From assembly GCA_037176905.1 (NCBI GenBank), contig JBBBWG010011735.1, positions 1 to 20,412 of the forward strand: a DNA stretch of 20,412 nt, given 5' to 3'. The translations under genes were made by a program, and so were the position numbers. Of the stretch, positions 1 to 11,100 are shown in pieces. This stretch comes from Azolla pinnata (lineage: Eukaryota > Streptophyta > Polypodiopsida > Salviniales > Salviniaceae). The notes under the pieces were generated by a model, which worked only from the letters and a program-made list of their open reading frames with translations, was not told the origin of the DNA and did no database searches. Each line of letters begins with the position of its first letter. Position 1 is the stretch's first letter.

Positions 1-2
1 AA

Positions 3-350
3 GAGAATCAACGTCTACTTGGAGATCTACAACAAGTTACTCTGGAAAAACGACAACATGACGAAGATTTGGCGCAATGGATACGACAATACGAGGAGCG
101 AGTTCAACAATTGGAGATGGCACTAGCGTCTTCTCGACAATAAATAGTCGACAGCCATGGAATTTTTAAAGAACCGAATATTAGTCTCCCTACAAGGTTT
201 GCTGGGACACACACGCTCCCAATTTCGGGGATTTTTGAATCAGGTACGATTAGTCATTCAAATGCACCCAACGCGTTATCCAAGGACTGGCTTGGATATG
301 GTCCCAACGATCGTACTTGGGAGCCTGCAACAAATGTTAGTACCAGCTAA
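3..350 (+). pseudogene. 3' end of a Ty3/gypsy chromovirus-like polyprotein
   Basis: One frame is open from base 3 except for a TAA at 141-143. The first part (3-140) is Gln/Glu-rich coiled coil (…EERVQQLEMALASSRQ). The second part ends WLGYGPNDRTWEPATNVSTS and stop TAA at 348, which matches the tail of plant chromovirus chromodomains (WLGYGPxDxTWEP). A polypurine tract and LTR follow directly. Coiled coil joined so closely to a chromodomain tail suggests an internally deleted copy. No integrase, RT or protease is in the window. Confidence 0.65.
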
Positions 351-393
351 ACCTAGTCTTTCATCCTTGTCGACTCGTACCACTCGTCGTTTT

Positions 394-404
394 AAGAGGG
401 GGGA
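394..404 (+). other. polypurine tract of the gypsy element
   Basis: AAGAGGGGGGA directly precedes the TGT start of the LTR. This is the usual plus-strand primer position in LTR retrotransposons. Confidence 0.7.
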
Positions 405-407
405 TTG

Positions 408-851
408 TGTTATGATCATGGACATGTAATGCTCGAACCCTCAACCTTGACCTTTGTGTTATATCATCTTATCCGTCGAACCATTTAGCTTATTTGATTA
501 TCATTCGTAACTACATGTGAAAGGCACAATTGAGATTCCGGAGAATTCATGCAGCGATGACACGTGCCACTACATGTAGTGCCACGTGGCGTTGCATGCA
601 GCCTCTCTGCTCCTGCATGTGGCCTCCCCTACCCCCAAGCCCATCCTATAAATTCAGGGCTATCACTCCTCTCAACTCATTCCGGTTCAACACCAGTCCC
701 TAGCCCTCTAGCTTACATTATTATCCCAACTCCCTACTATTTCTTCTTCTTCTTCTTCCAATCTCGGAGAAGCTGTAATATTCTTTGTTTATAATATATC
801 TTAACATTCTAGTCCTACAATTGTTATTCTTTTCTTGTCCCGGTGCTGACA
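408..851 (+). mobile_element. 3' LTR of the gypsy element (about 445 bp)
   Basis: Starts TGTTATGATC after the polypurine tract and ends GGTGCTGACA, so the ends are TG...CA; a start at 406 (TGTG) is equally possible. A TATA box (TATAAATT, 647-654) lies in the middle, followed by a pyrimidine-rich CTT region. U3 holds a G-box palindrome (561-588). The 5' LTR is outside the window, so the ends are not confirmed by comparison. Confidence 0.6.
561..588. promoter_or_regulatory. near-perfect palindrome with two G-boxes in the LTR U3
   Basis: Two CACGTG G-boxes (561-566 and 583-588) flank the perfect 14-base palindrome CACTACATGTAGTG (568-581). The whole unit is symmetrical except for one base pair and lies about 60 bases before the LTR TATA box. 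G-boxes bind bZIP/bHLH factors that respond to light and abscisic acid. Confidence 0.6.
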
Positions 852-933
852 ATTGTTGCACGAGAGCCTTTATACTTTGCTCGAAACCAATCAACTTTTA
901 TAATAACCTAGAACATCAATTTTATAGCTAGAA

Positions 934-1506
934 TTAGTGATAACCCTTAATTTGAATTATATCACCTTTAAATGGCTTCGAAAGAAATACTTGTTTAAAT
1001 ATATGGAAATTCACTTCATAAATTACTTGTACAACACCTGTATATCCCAATTCTTTATCAATCATGTTAGTATCCTTACTACTTGCGCGTGATTGTTGCT
1101 CAAAGGATGCTACCACACACGAATCTTGTGTAGTGTGCAAGTCATCTAGCTTCAAGATACGTAGATGTTGCTCATAGGCCCACATACTACTATAAGCTCA
1201 CACCTAAATTAAAAAGGAAACATAATATACACATGATAATTTCAAAGCTAATAAATGTAGTTATTTATTATACATTTCAAGTTTATGGATCATAACGTTC
1301 TATCGCAACCAATACTAACCTCTAGTTGTAACTTGTTCTTTATTATCTTGAGCTTGTTTTAATCTATCTTGTATCCATTCAAGAAGTGTCGGTAATTTTC
1401 TAGCTTTTCCACTTCGTGGGCCCCTTGCCTCACTTGTAAAATTGACCTTAAACTCGTCCAAAAACATGGTCATGCATTGTGCATTGTTGATAATGAATGT
1501 GGTCAC
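934..1506 (-). pseudogene. CACTA transposase TNP2, C-terminal remnants
   Basis: Two pieces on -. 1506-1315 has a FIINNAQCMTMFLDEFKVNF-like segment and a Pro/Arg stretch ending in LLEWIQDRLK, like the spacer after DUF4218. 1185-934 has SCVVASFEQQSRASSKDTN followed by GYTGVVQVIYEVNFHIFKQV, the DUF4216 pattern (SSKDxN...YYGVI..IxEL.Y). Catalytic RNase-H-like parts are missing and the frame is interrupted between the pieces. The family call rests on the DUF4216 pattern. Confidence 0.65.
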
Positions 1507-1558
1507 ATTTTCTTCCTCTTCATGGAAATTAGTGTCTCTAAATGCATTACTAAACCAC

Positions 1559-1680
1559 GTCGCTAATTACATCGCTAAACCACCTCGCTAACTGCATCGC
1601 CGAGTGAAGTTCATTTGCGACGCTCAGAGCGACACCTTTAGCAACAAGTTTTGGTGTCACTAATGGCCAGATCTGTAGTA
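1559..1680 (-). mobile_element. terminus and subterminal repeats of the deleted CACTA element
   Basis: Read on -, the end is TACTACAGATCTGGCCATTA, one base from a canonical CACTA start, then GTGACACC and repeated TTAGCGA units (TCGCTAA three times on + between 1559 and 1600, plus GCGAC/GCGACACC). This is the usual CACTA layout of short TIR plus subterminal repeats. It directly precedes the TNP2 C-terminal remnants, so most of the element is deleted. Confidence 0.6.
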
Positions 1681-1699
1681 GTCCATGGCAAGAAGTCGT

Positions 1700-2400
1700 G
1701 GATCTATATTGTTACAACTAGTTGCAAAGAAATTGTACAATATATACATCGTTGTGAGGTGATGGAGTAACACTTGCTAGTTGTGCGCAACCGGATTTGC
1801 CTCATATCAGGTTTGACCATTAGTTTACATCTTCTGTAGGCCATTGGTTTAGAGAACAAGTAGTCCATTGGTTTACATGTATCTTGGAATAATTTAAGTT
1901 GAGGGTTTAAGTCAAACATGACATGTTTCAAGTAATTTTAAGCTTGAGAATGAAACACATAGTCTTACGAAAGACCCAAATAGTAGGGTCCAGAACATCG
2001 AACAATTTTTTGTCAGTAATAAAAAATATGATATTGCACAACGCAAGTGTCGAATGCGGGCATCTAATGGTCGTGTTCACACTGTCCATAAGTAGACGGG
2101 CCATATTTGTAATATGCCGAAAAGGCTTGTGCCCTAGCTTGGGGGTATAAATACCAAGCTTGTATGGTCGTCCAAAGTTGGTTGCTCCAACTCCATGTTA
2201 ATAGAGGTTTCTATTATTGTGTCTATCTCTCTCTCTCTTTTGTGTCTTTGTCGCCACTTCTGATCGACCCAGATCTGAAGCCTCCTCCTTCAGATCTGAT
2301 CTTCTCTTTGTTCTGACCTACCTCTTGACACCTCCACCATACTGCCGGGAGCTAGTGCTTTGTTCTGACTGACGACCTTACACACAACAGTAAGTTTCAT
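1700..2400 (+). other. AT-rich stretch with LTR-like promoter features
   Basis: No gene is visible. GGTATAAATACC (about 2145-2156) is followed 70 bases later by a (CT)n run (about 2226-2238) and a TTCAGATCTGATC repeat region, the layout of a retrotransposon LTR promoter and leader. Candidate ends are TGTTAC at 1710 and ACAACA at 2389, but the flanks show no target duplication. It may be a degraded solo LTR or a plain promoter relic. Confidence 0.3.
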
Positions 2401-2799
2401 AAAAGTAAAATAGTGAAAGCACAATAGTTGTACAAGTCCTTGCTTTCCCATCTTGTGCTTATACAAGAAGATCATTTTGTAGACTCAGCTTAGCAAAACA
2501 TATTAGAATTTATGATTCACGGAAAGAGGAGAGAATGGCTTCCATAATCCAAGGAACGAATTGCACATGGGTATGAAAAGAATGTAAGTGTGTTTTATAT
2601 TTTATAGAATTGCAATTTCGAATGGAACTTTGTTATTTCCTTATAGACTCATGATGGAACAACTTGTATCATGGAGCAATGCATATCTTCCTTTTTGTAA
2701 CAACTTTGTGGACACAACAAACCTACTTGTTGAGGTCTGACATTGAATGGTTTTTGTCTAAACTATCTTGTTCTGTCTCTATGAATGATGTCTATTGAC

Positions 2800-3010
2800 A
2801 TCCTTTTTGTAACATTTTGCCACTGCGATTGGGAGCTATTGCAACATACAATGCCAGACCAAATTGGTTGGTCTTGAATGTTGAATCTATTGCCCAAGTA
2901 TTGGTAGATGACAATTTGAGAGTCATGCTTAACATCCACTCATCTTGGATCATAATGATGAATGGTTGGCATCCTGGTATGTATGGTTGCACATGCAATA
3001 CTTCCCACTA
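2800..3010 (-). pseudogene. MULE-type transposase fragment
   Basis: On -, the frame from an in-frame TAG (3008-3010) reads HVQPYIPGCQPFIIMIQDEW, then TWAIDSTFKTNQFGLALYVA. This matches the first catalytic-Asp segment (W-A-[IL]-D-[SA]-T-F-x-T-N) of Mutator-like and FAR1-related transposases. It breaks off after NRSGK. No zinc finger or other catalytic segments are readable. Confidence 0.6.
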
Positions 3011-4150
3011 CAATCCGATGCTTGTGCCTCATGCATCTTGCAGCCCAATCAGAATTTGACAACGTATTCCCAAATTTCAGTTTCGATGCATGGTTTTGTA
3101 TCTATTTTGGCAACATAAAGAACCGATGGGTTACTTGATCAGTAGGACAAAACTTGCGTTTATGCATCATCTCCTTCCGCATGCTCATGTTTGCTGCTTG
3201 AACAAATCATCCATACAACAATCGATAACTATAGGATGGACCACTAGATGTAAGATTTCAGAGACCATACAATGTTATTTCAGCTCAAACTCTTCCTCTA
3301 TGCATCATCTTTCTAATTGACACACTAAAAATGCATCCACATTTCTTAGACTGTCAAGTTCTTCGTATTTGATGCTCTCTCCTCCTAGGTTGGCTGAATC
3401 TATAGCACCCAAATACATTGATATTTTCAGATACCCATTTCCATTTCAGCAATCTAGTGCAAAATTGCATTCGAATCGTGTTTAAGGCATGTGCAATATC
3501 CTTAAATCCTATAAAAAAATTGACATATTACTAAGTCTTGTCGTGTGTCATTTTGACATCCAAAGTCTTTGGCAGCAGATTGTATGAATACCTTTGGCGA
3601 CCCATAATATTCTACTTGAGCACTTGTACACCAATGTACCTGTATACTAGTTATTGTGTCCTCTAAAGACCGATACAATATATCATCTATATGGTTGTTG
3701 ATGAAGATGTTGGTCTAATCTTCGATACATGGGATTTGCAATGTGGGACACAAGATGGCTGACATAGATATATCCCTTAACCTACCATTAAATGGCACTT
3801 GATGCAGTTCCATTGCCTCAAATCTCTAATCTTTACCTCTAGACCAGCTGAAGCTTCTTTCAGTTGCAATGGTTTATAAGTACCTGCCAAGTCAGTTTTC
3901 ATAATATTGCACAACTCACGGTTGAATGAAAAATATGGCTTCTATAGGAATTGTCGGGTCACACCATCAGAATGCTACAAGTTAATTGTCCCAGTCTAGT
4001 CCTTCTCGCTTGAATGATTGGGATCATCCTAATCATCCTCCCAAAAATTAGTTTTGGTCATAGTGATTGCAGCTTCCACATCCTCATGTTCCATTGTCTC
4101 ATCTGATACGACTTGATTAAGATCCACAAAACACACATAATTGCAGCTGT
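3011..4150 (-). other. probable decayed upstream part of the MULE transposase
   Basis: There is no intact gene here. Short minus-strand stretches, for example one reading VVSDETMEHEDVEAAI near 4050-4130, look like acidic coding sequence broken by many stops and shifts. The orientation matches the transposase fragment below 3010. The 3' limit of decay is unclear. Confidence 0.3.
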
Positions 4151-4312
4151 AGAAGGCCATCTAATTGAGAAGATTATAGAGGGTGGGTTTTATTTAGGTC
4201 AAGTACTACACTGAACACGTTAGTTAAGTTTAGGTGGCTTGCATTAGAATGATCAAAACAACTTATTACTTACATATCATACGACTAATTCCGGTGTACT
4301 TGTTCTCTAGAC

Positions 4313-4340
<28 letters not shown>
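4313..4340. repeat. (TA)n microsatellite
   Basis: An almost pure TA run with a short TTTATATG end, between the MULE remnant and the ABCG 3' flank. Confidence 0.9.
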
Positions 4341-4343
<3 letters not shown>

Positions 4344-4860
4344 TGAAATTAAAATCAATTTTCCTTTTTAAAATTTAGGTCATGGGATGAATTAAATTTA
4401 ATGAGATTATTTAATATATAATTAATTTGGTTCATTTGCATCAAATAAACAACAATGACAAATTGCCTTATTTTAATAGACTTTAGCAAATGATTGATAT
4501 TAAAAATGTATAATTTAACATCACTACTTTTCCAAATAACACAGAAAACCAGTCGCCAGGAGGCTGGGGATATAGAGACGAGGCTTCCTGAAGGAGGGGC
4601 CTGACAAAACAATACTACCACAACATTGACATATTTGTGAGACTTGTAAGCAGTCAATTAAAATAGTAATAGCAAGATTAATTACATTGGATTGGCAACC
4701 GGTTAATCAGTTAGATGTCTTAGAAACCAACTCAGCCGGCGGCATATACAATCAATCGTACATGCAAACAATGAATACGTCGTCGTTCATCGCTAAATGA
4801 CGATCAACCGGCATATAACAGTTGGCATATATAATTATAATAATAATATCATGTACTATA
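4341..4860. other. ABCG 3' flank, no gene seen
   Basis: AT-rich DNA with one GC-richer island at about 4550-4610. A 100-codon minus-strand ORF crosses it, but I recognise no domain, and its composition follows the local bases. I see no RNA gene. Confidence 0.5.
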
Positions 4861-5000
4861 TTCTATCTCTGCACCGCTCGATTTGGATGATGAGGCCATG
4901 GCGCAGGGAAACCTCGCCTGCATGATCTACTTGTTTCACGCCGGCGCTGTAGCTGGTGCTGATCATCACCTAGTCTACTACTTCTCTGTAAGTACTAGTG

Positions 5001-5166
5001 TTATTGTTGTCTTCTCCGATTACATAAGATCAAGCAGAGTAGGGCTATGAAGCGAGTGAGGAACCCCATGGCGATGAGCATGACGAGGCAGAGTGTCCAA
5101 TGCTTGATGTCATAATTGGTGGAGTAGAGCAACGCACAGCGTGTTATGATCCATACGCCAGCATAC
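5001..5166 (-). CDS. ABCG exon 14 (C-terminal helix and stop)
   Basis: From acceptor GTGCAG to stop TAA at 5001-5003. It reads [20 protein letters not shown], matching the YYGVWMITRCGxLMxxGYDI block, then the last helix [23 protein letters not shown] and a short basic tail ending RRRQQ. The 3' UTR should lie between about 4860 and 5000; no single poly(A) signal there is convincing. Confidence 0.9.
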
Positions 5167-8100
5167 CTGCACAACCGTGACTATATTTAATGATAGATTC
5201 ATTCATACATGCATGCATGTAACAATATAATTGCGAATACTATATACATCGAGAATTGATGTTTACGTGCATGCACAGATTCTAATAATTTTCCAGGTAT
5301 CTGTCAAGCTAGGCTGCGAATAGAATAGAGCGGAATTCATATACATTAGTCGAATACTACGGGGATTGCATAATATACCTCTTAGCGTTTGCTATAACGT
5401 AAGCTTGAAGTGCCCAATGTGCATAGTTGGCGTATCGAACGAATTCGATGACTTCCGGCAGGCTCTGTTTGGTTGCAAGGAGGGTGGCGACGATGGGGAG
5501 GAAGACTGACCACTGCCGGCCGCCGGAAAATGATTATAAAATCAGAACAACAGCGAGAAGCGATCAATCAGCTGATGATAAAATTAAGGATTAGCAGGTC
5601 CATATTGACATGCAGATCGTGATCAGGCGTCGGATTGGGCGCAGGATTAGAACGTTGGGGAATTAGGAACTAGATTAATTAGCTGATCATACGTAAATAT
5701 AGTGCGCGGCCAGCGGCTCATGCAGATTAATTACAATATATATCGACGACGAAATGATACTCTTAGAACTATAAGGTTCACATATAAGTAGAAGTACTAC
5801 ATATAGTAACTATACTAATTAGTATTCTAAACATGGAGATTCTACTAACGAGTAGGATTGTAGTAATTATTAGCATTCTAAATAACTAGGACTATTAGTA
5901 TTCTTGTCTAGTATTAACATTCTAGTCTCTTAATATTCTTGTGCTATAATACTTTCATATATTAAATCGCCCACTTTATACCCAAATCAATTCACCTTGC
6001 TACGCTCATTATCTTGACCTCATCGCGGTGTGATCATTTCACTACTTTCCATGTTAGTCTCATTGTCTATCCTAATTTGTACAGATGCAGCATATTGCAT
6101 GCATCGCCTGCGGCGCCAAAGGACAGTAATAGATAGATAGAAGATACGAACCAATTGAGCGGGGCCAGCATCCATGAGGACGGCGAAGATATAAGCGATT
6201 CCCGTGACGCAGTAGATGAGCGCGAGCGTGACCACGTAGTTCTCGCCGAACGTTGACCTCGTGTTGTTGAAGAAGTAGAACATGCAGAGGAAGACGACCG
6301 GCTTGAGCGCCACGTTGAAGAGGTCGATTGCGTCTTTGGCTAAGAAGTAGGCCACCCTGTTGATGCCCGACGCACTCTCGCGCCAGTACTGCAGCTTCTC
6401 GTTGTTGAAGGTTCGCAGGGATGCCACCATGCACAAGAGCGCTGCATAATTCGACGTGCAGCACAGTATTGATTGATTACATGATTAATGACTATTTTAT
6501 GATGATAATTATCCATCAATCATCCACAATATTCATCATTGGATGGATGGATCAATCATCATCACGAAAACGCGGATCTGCATCTAGCTAGAGATATCAA
6601 TCATTCGGCGGCCGCCCAATAATTATATCCGTATTTACTACATATTACAGTTAGCGATTCATGCTAGATTAATCACATGATTCAAACTCCATACTCAAAT
6701 TATAGTTAGCCAGTCCCATAACTAATTACTTACTTACTTACTTCAGTGATTGTATAAGAATATATCAATACTATTATTTCCTTTATTAAGGCGGAGGTAA
6801 TTATAGATAATGATCTACAGCTGGTCTAAGTAATTATGCATGAGATTGTCAATCCTAGCGCGCCAATACTAAATTTATTAGCCTTAATCCCTGATGATCG
6901 ATTACCGCGATCACTACTGCTACTGCTGGTACTGATCCATGATCAGATGGTGCAGCAATATGCGGATTGATTGATCACTTACAAACTGCGATGATAACGA
7001 AGGCGTAGCTGCTGGATCCCAGGCTGGCGTCAGTGGCCGGCACAATGGCCCCCAGGCACGTACCGCAAAGGAGCAGAATGAAGTAATCCTGCATCTGCAG
7101 CCTCGCCTCCCGGATTCGTTGAAGAGCGACCCTTCAAAGTAGTAGCAAATAATATAATTATATATATCGCGGATCGTATTGTGTCAGCCATATCATGCAT
7201 GCATGCCGAAGTACGTAATATTAATAATAGAGAAGGGCCTGCAGCTGGATCGATCATACGATCAGTAACGACGTCTCGGCGAAAAAGTTAAATTACCTGC
7301 AAATGATCATCTTGAATTGCCCGAAGAAGCCTGGAGTGGTCCGCTCGGAGAGGTCCTCGTATCTCGCAAAGGTGCTCCGCAAGTCGTCCCAATGGCTACT
7401 CAGCCGAAGGATGTGCCCAGAGGCGGGGAGCAGCAGGAAGCGGAAACAATGTGTAAAAGTAGAATGCTCTGCAAGTAGGGTGCGGCTGCGGCTAGTAGTG
7501 GCGGAATAATATTGTTGGTGTTGATGATGATTTTGCAGGTGGCCGATGGGGAGCTGGAGGTCGGGGGGCACGTCGTAGCCATTGTGGTGGATCCATTTGA
7601 GGGGGAGGGTGGCGGGGTCGACGCAGCGCCGCTCGCCCGGCCGCGTGATGCCTTCCAGAACGTCCATGAAATGGTCGGGCGGGTTGATGCGCTCCGGCAC
7701 CACGATGTTCATGCCCGCAAAGTACTCCTCGACTTGGTCCACGGGCCCCAGGTACACGGTGCGCCCGCCCTTGGCCAGAAACATCACGTCGTCGAACATC
7801 CGGAACAAGCCGTAGCTGCACCGCATATAGATTAATCCATATTATCTAGTATCGATCGCCGCAGTTCGAAGATCGCTGAATCCGCAAGCTTTATATTTGT
7901 AGTGAAGGGATCAGATCGGATCGGATGGGAGCCCAGTGAGCTCCTCCGATAATTCTCTTTATGATTAACTCTCAATTGCCATTAAATCCTCAATTCAATT
8001 CTCTCTGTTTTTCCCGTTTTTGTACTTTCGGATGATTGGGTGGGTACGTACGCCTTCCGATTTTGGTACTTAAAAATGGATGATTGGGACCCTAAACCTC

Positions 8101-11100
8101 CTACCTAGTTAGGTTGCATCATGTTTTGTCTCATGGGCCCAATCGTGTTTGGTCTTATTAAATAAAAGACGTTGGTTTGTATCTTTCTTTCTGTCATCGA
8201 ATGATCCTTCTAGGACGGAGCTACCTATTATACCTGGGTTGATGCAGCACCACGCCCACGTTGACCCCCGCCTGCGCCTCCCTCCTGAGCGCTCGCAGCA
8301 CCAGGAAGGAGGAGGTGCTGTCCAGACCCGACGTGGGCTCGTCCAGAATCAACAGCGATGGCTCCATCACCATCTCCAGCCCTACGTTCACCCTCTTCCT
8401 CTGCCCGCCCGAGATCCCCCTCTTCTCCACCGTCCCCACTTTGGAGCTCCTTATCTGCTCCAGCCCCAGAGCATCGATGATCCGCTCCACCACCAGGACT
8501 CGCTCGGCTTTTAGCATGCCCGCAGGCAACCTAGTAGAGGTAGGTAGGTAGTAGTAGTAGTACACCCCGCGCCGCCCGCCGCATGACATGCCGATATTGA
8601 ATAATATGGTCAGTCAGTCAATGTTGTTTGTATATTCATGAATATCAATATCGACGGTACTAATTCTAGCTGCACGCTGCAGCTGACGATCAATAATATT
8701 ATTGTTGATGAGTAGTAGTGATCATCGATCCATCCATCAAAGATGATGGATGCTACTCTGCACGGGCCGGCCAGGACAGGACAGGACATGAATGTAATTA
8801 ATGGAGGAGATCGATGGATAGATATTAGCCACGCCAGTACGTTAATATACTAGTACGTACCTGTATCGTGCGCTGAACCAGAGATTCTCTTCCACGGTTA
8901 GGTTGCCGTGCACGATGTCGTCCTGAGCCACGAAGCCGATCACCTTCTTGTAGCACTGGATAGGGTTGGGGGTTCCGTTGATGAGGATTGTGCCGCTGGT
9001 GTAGCTGTTGTACGCCTTGCCGGCCAAAGCGTTGAGGAAGGTAGTCTTCCCGGCGCCGGAGGGGCCCATGACGGCCGTCACCCGCCCGGGCGACAGTTTC
9101 CCCGTCACGTTGCACAGAATCTTCTTCCCGTTGCTCTTCAGGTAGAGCGACAGGTCCTGGAACCTGATCTCTATCCGCAACCGCTCGTTGCCGCTGATGA
9201 GCAGCCTCCGTTGCTGATCCCGGCTACCGGCCGCGACTTCCAGAAGTTCTTTCCAGGTCGTGGCTTTGTTCTGCTGCATCATCGCCTTCTCTATTTCGAT
9301 CTGCCCGTAGGCGTACCTCAGGATCTGGCTTCTGGTGTGGAGCTTGCTGCTCCACCGAGCTGCCGGCGGACGCGCCGCAATATTAGGACTTGAATATCCT
9401 GCAGCTGCTGACCCGGCCGCAGCCGATGGGGCTGCTTGATGATCGCCTGCATGATCCGACGTACTACTAGCTGCGCCCTCGTACAGCTCCTGCAGCTCCT
9501 GTATGTCCACCGGCCCCGATCCACGCGCCGAGCTCATTCTTCTACTACTACTACTACTACTCTGATCACCCTCCACTTCCCCGATCTGCACGTTGATCGT
9601 GCTTTGACTTCTGGAATAATTACTGATTGCAGCTCTTTCGGAGCGTAGCTGCTGCATCATTATATTCTTGCCTGTCATCATCATCGTCTGCTGCTGCGGC
9701 TGCTGCTGCACATGAGTCGACGAGCTCCGTGCCACGCCCGAGATCGTTCGGCCCAACTTCTTCACCACCGACGCTGCACTCCTCCACTTCTTTGCCGCGC
9801 TTGCGCTCTCCTTCACTTGCCGGATTGCCTTCTCGCGCACCTTCTCCTCGCGCTTCCGCCGAACTTTCCGGATCCAGTTGGAGCAGTTGTAGGCGAGTAC
9901 GATAATCGATGCCAAGCCCAGCTGCGCCCAATTTATATTTAGGATCAATCTTATGCATGAGCATCGACCACGTACTTAATACTACTTCTCATCATCATCA
10001 CCAGTAATGATTAATTGATGGTCCATTATTAACGGCTGCTTTATATTGACTGATATAGAACGTCAACGGCGACTGTCAGCAGCTGATCAGCTAATATCGA
10101 GTTACGTACAGTGAGAATGACGCCGTATGTTTGGAGATGTTGGGTGGTGGATTGCTCGCCGCAATTTGCGAGCTGGAAGCATTCTGCGGGGATCCAACAA
10201 CATGCAGGACCCTACTGATCAGTACGTAATTAGCCAATATTCGATGGAGACCTGCATGGCGCATTACTATATATAGAGAGAGAGCTAGACATATATATGT
10301 TGCATTAATTTTTTAAGTACATAGTGTAAGTGTAACTGCTAGAACTTAGAATTATGGATCTCGTCGTTCTTTGGCAGACCGCGTCATGTTACTTACTGGT
10401 TTGGACAGTAGACCCTTGCCTACAGAAATAGCTGCAAATTACATACACAAAAATATTGGTCATCATGAAAACACTAGACACGCATAATTAGGCATATTGC
10501 ATGCATGTATATCGATATAGGGGAGAATTAAAAGAAACGCCTAACAAAGTCATAAATTACATTTTAACGCCTATTGAAATCAGAAATTACAAATTAACGC
10601 CTAATCTTAGCTTATCGCTAATATGGTTTTGTTCCTAATCGCTTCCCACCGGTTGACCCTAATTGATTCCCTTCTAATATTTTCTTTACAAAGGTTAATA
10701 ATTTTAGAAACTAATTAATGGATTAACGCATTGATTTGGTGTTAATCAAGTAATCCAATATTAATCAATCAGTTCATTTGATGGTAATTGAACTCACAAT
10801 TAATGGATTCGGCGTTAATCAATAAATTGGGCGTTAAATTTTAAAACTAGGCGTCAATATGTAATTTCCAGTATTGGCAGGCGTTAAAATTTAATTTATA
10901 ATTATTTAGGCGTTTTTAGGTAATTTTCCCTATATATATATGTATATAAACAACAGACGGCACACAACATTAATATTGATGACCGAAGGGATCATCCAGT
11001 TATAACTGGAGATCAAGAAGAAGAGATGAATTATGGCGCATAAATCGCTGTAACAATTACTATTAATGGACATGATCAGGTAGCTAGCTGCTAGCTATAT

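Noticed and set aside
564..794. A 76-codon plus ORF inside the LTR.
   Set aside because: It spans the TATA box and pyrimidine tract of the LTR and has no domain.
6072..6464. A 130-codon minus ORF in another frame over ABCG exon 12.
   Set aside because: It is Arg/His/Leu-rich frame-shadow; the 6441-6152 frame carries the conserved WRESASG and NNTRSTF blocks.
7303..7835. Several plus-strand ORFs of 60-110 codons across ABCG exon 10.
   Set aside because: They are antisense shadows of GC-rich exon sequence; the minus-strand frame has clear ABCG homology.
8908..9393. A 161-codon plus-strand ORF opposite the ATPase exon.
   Set aside because: Antisense to the Walker A exon with no recognisable domain; explained by high GC at third positions.
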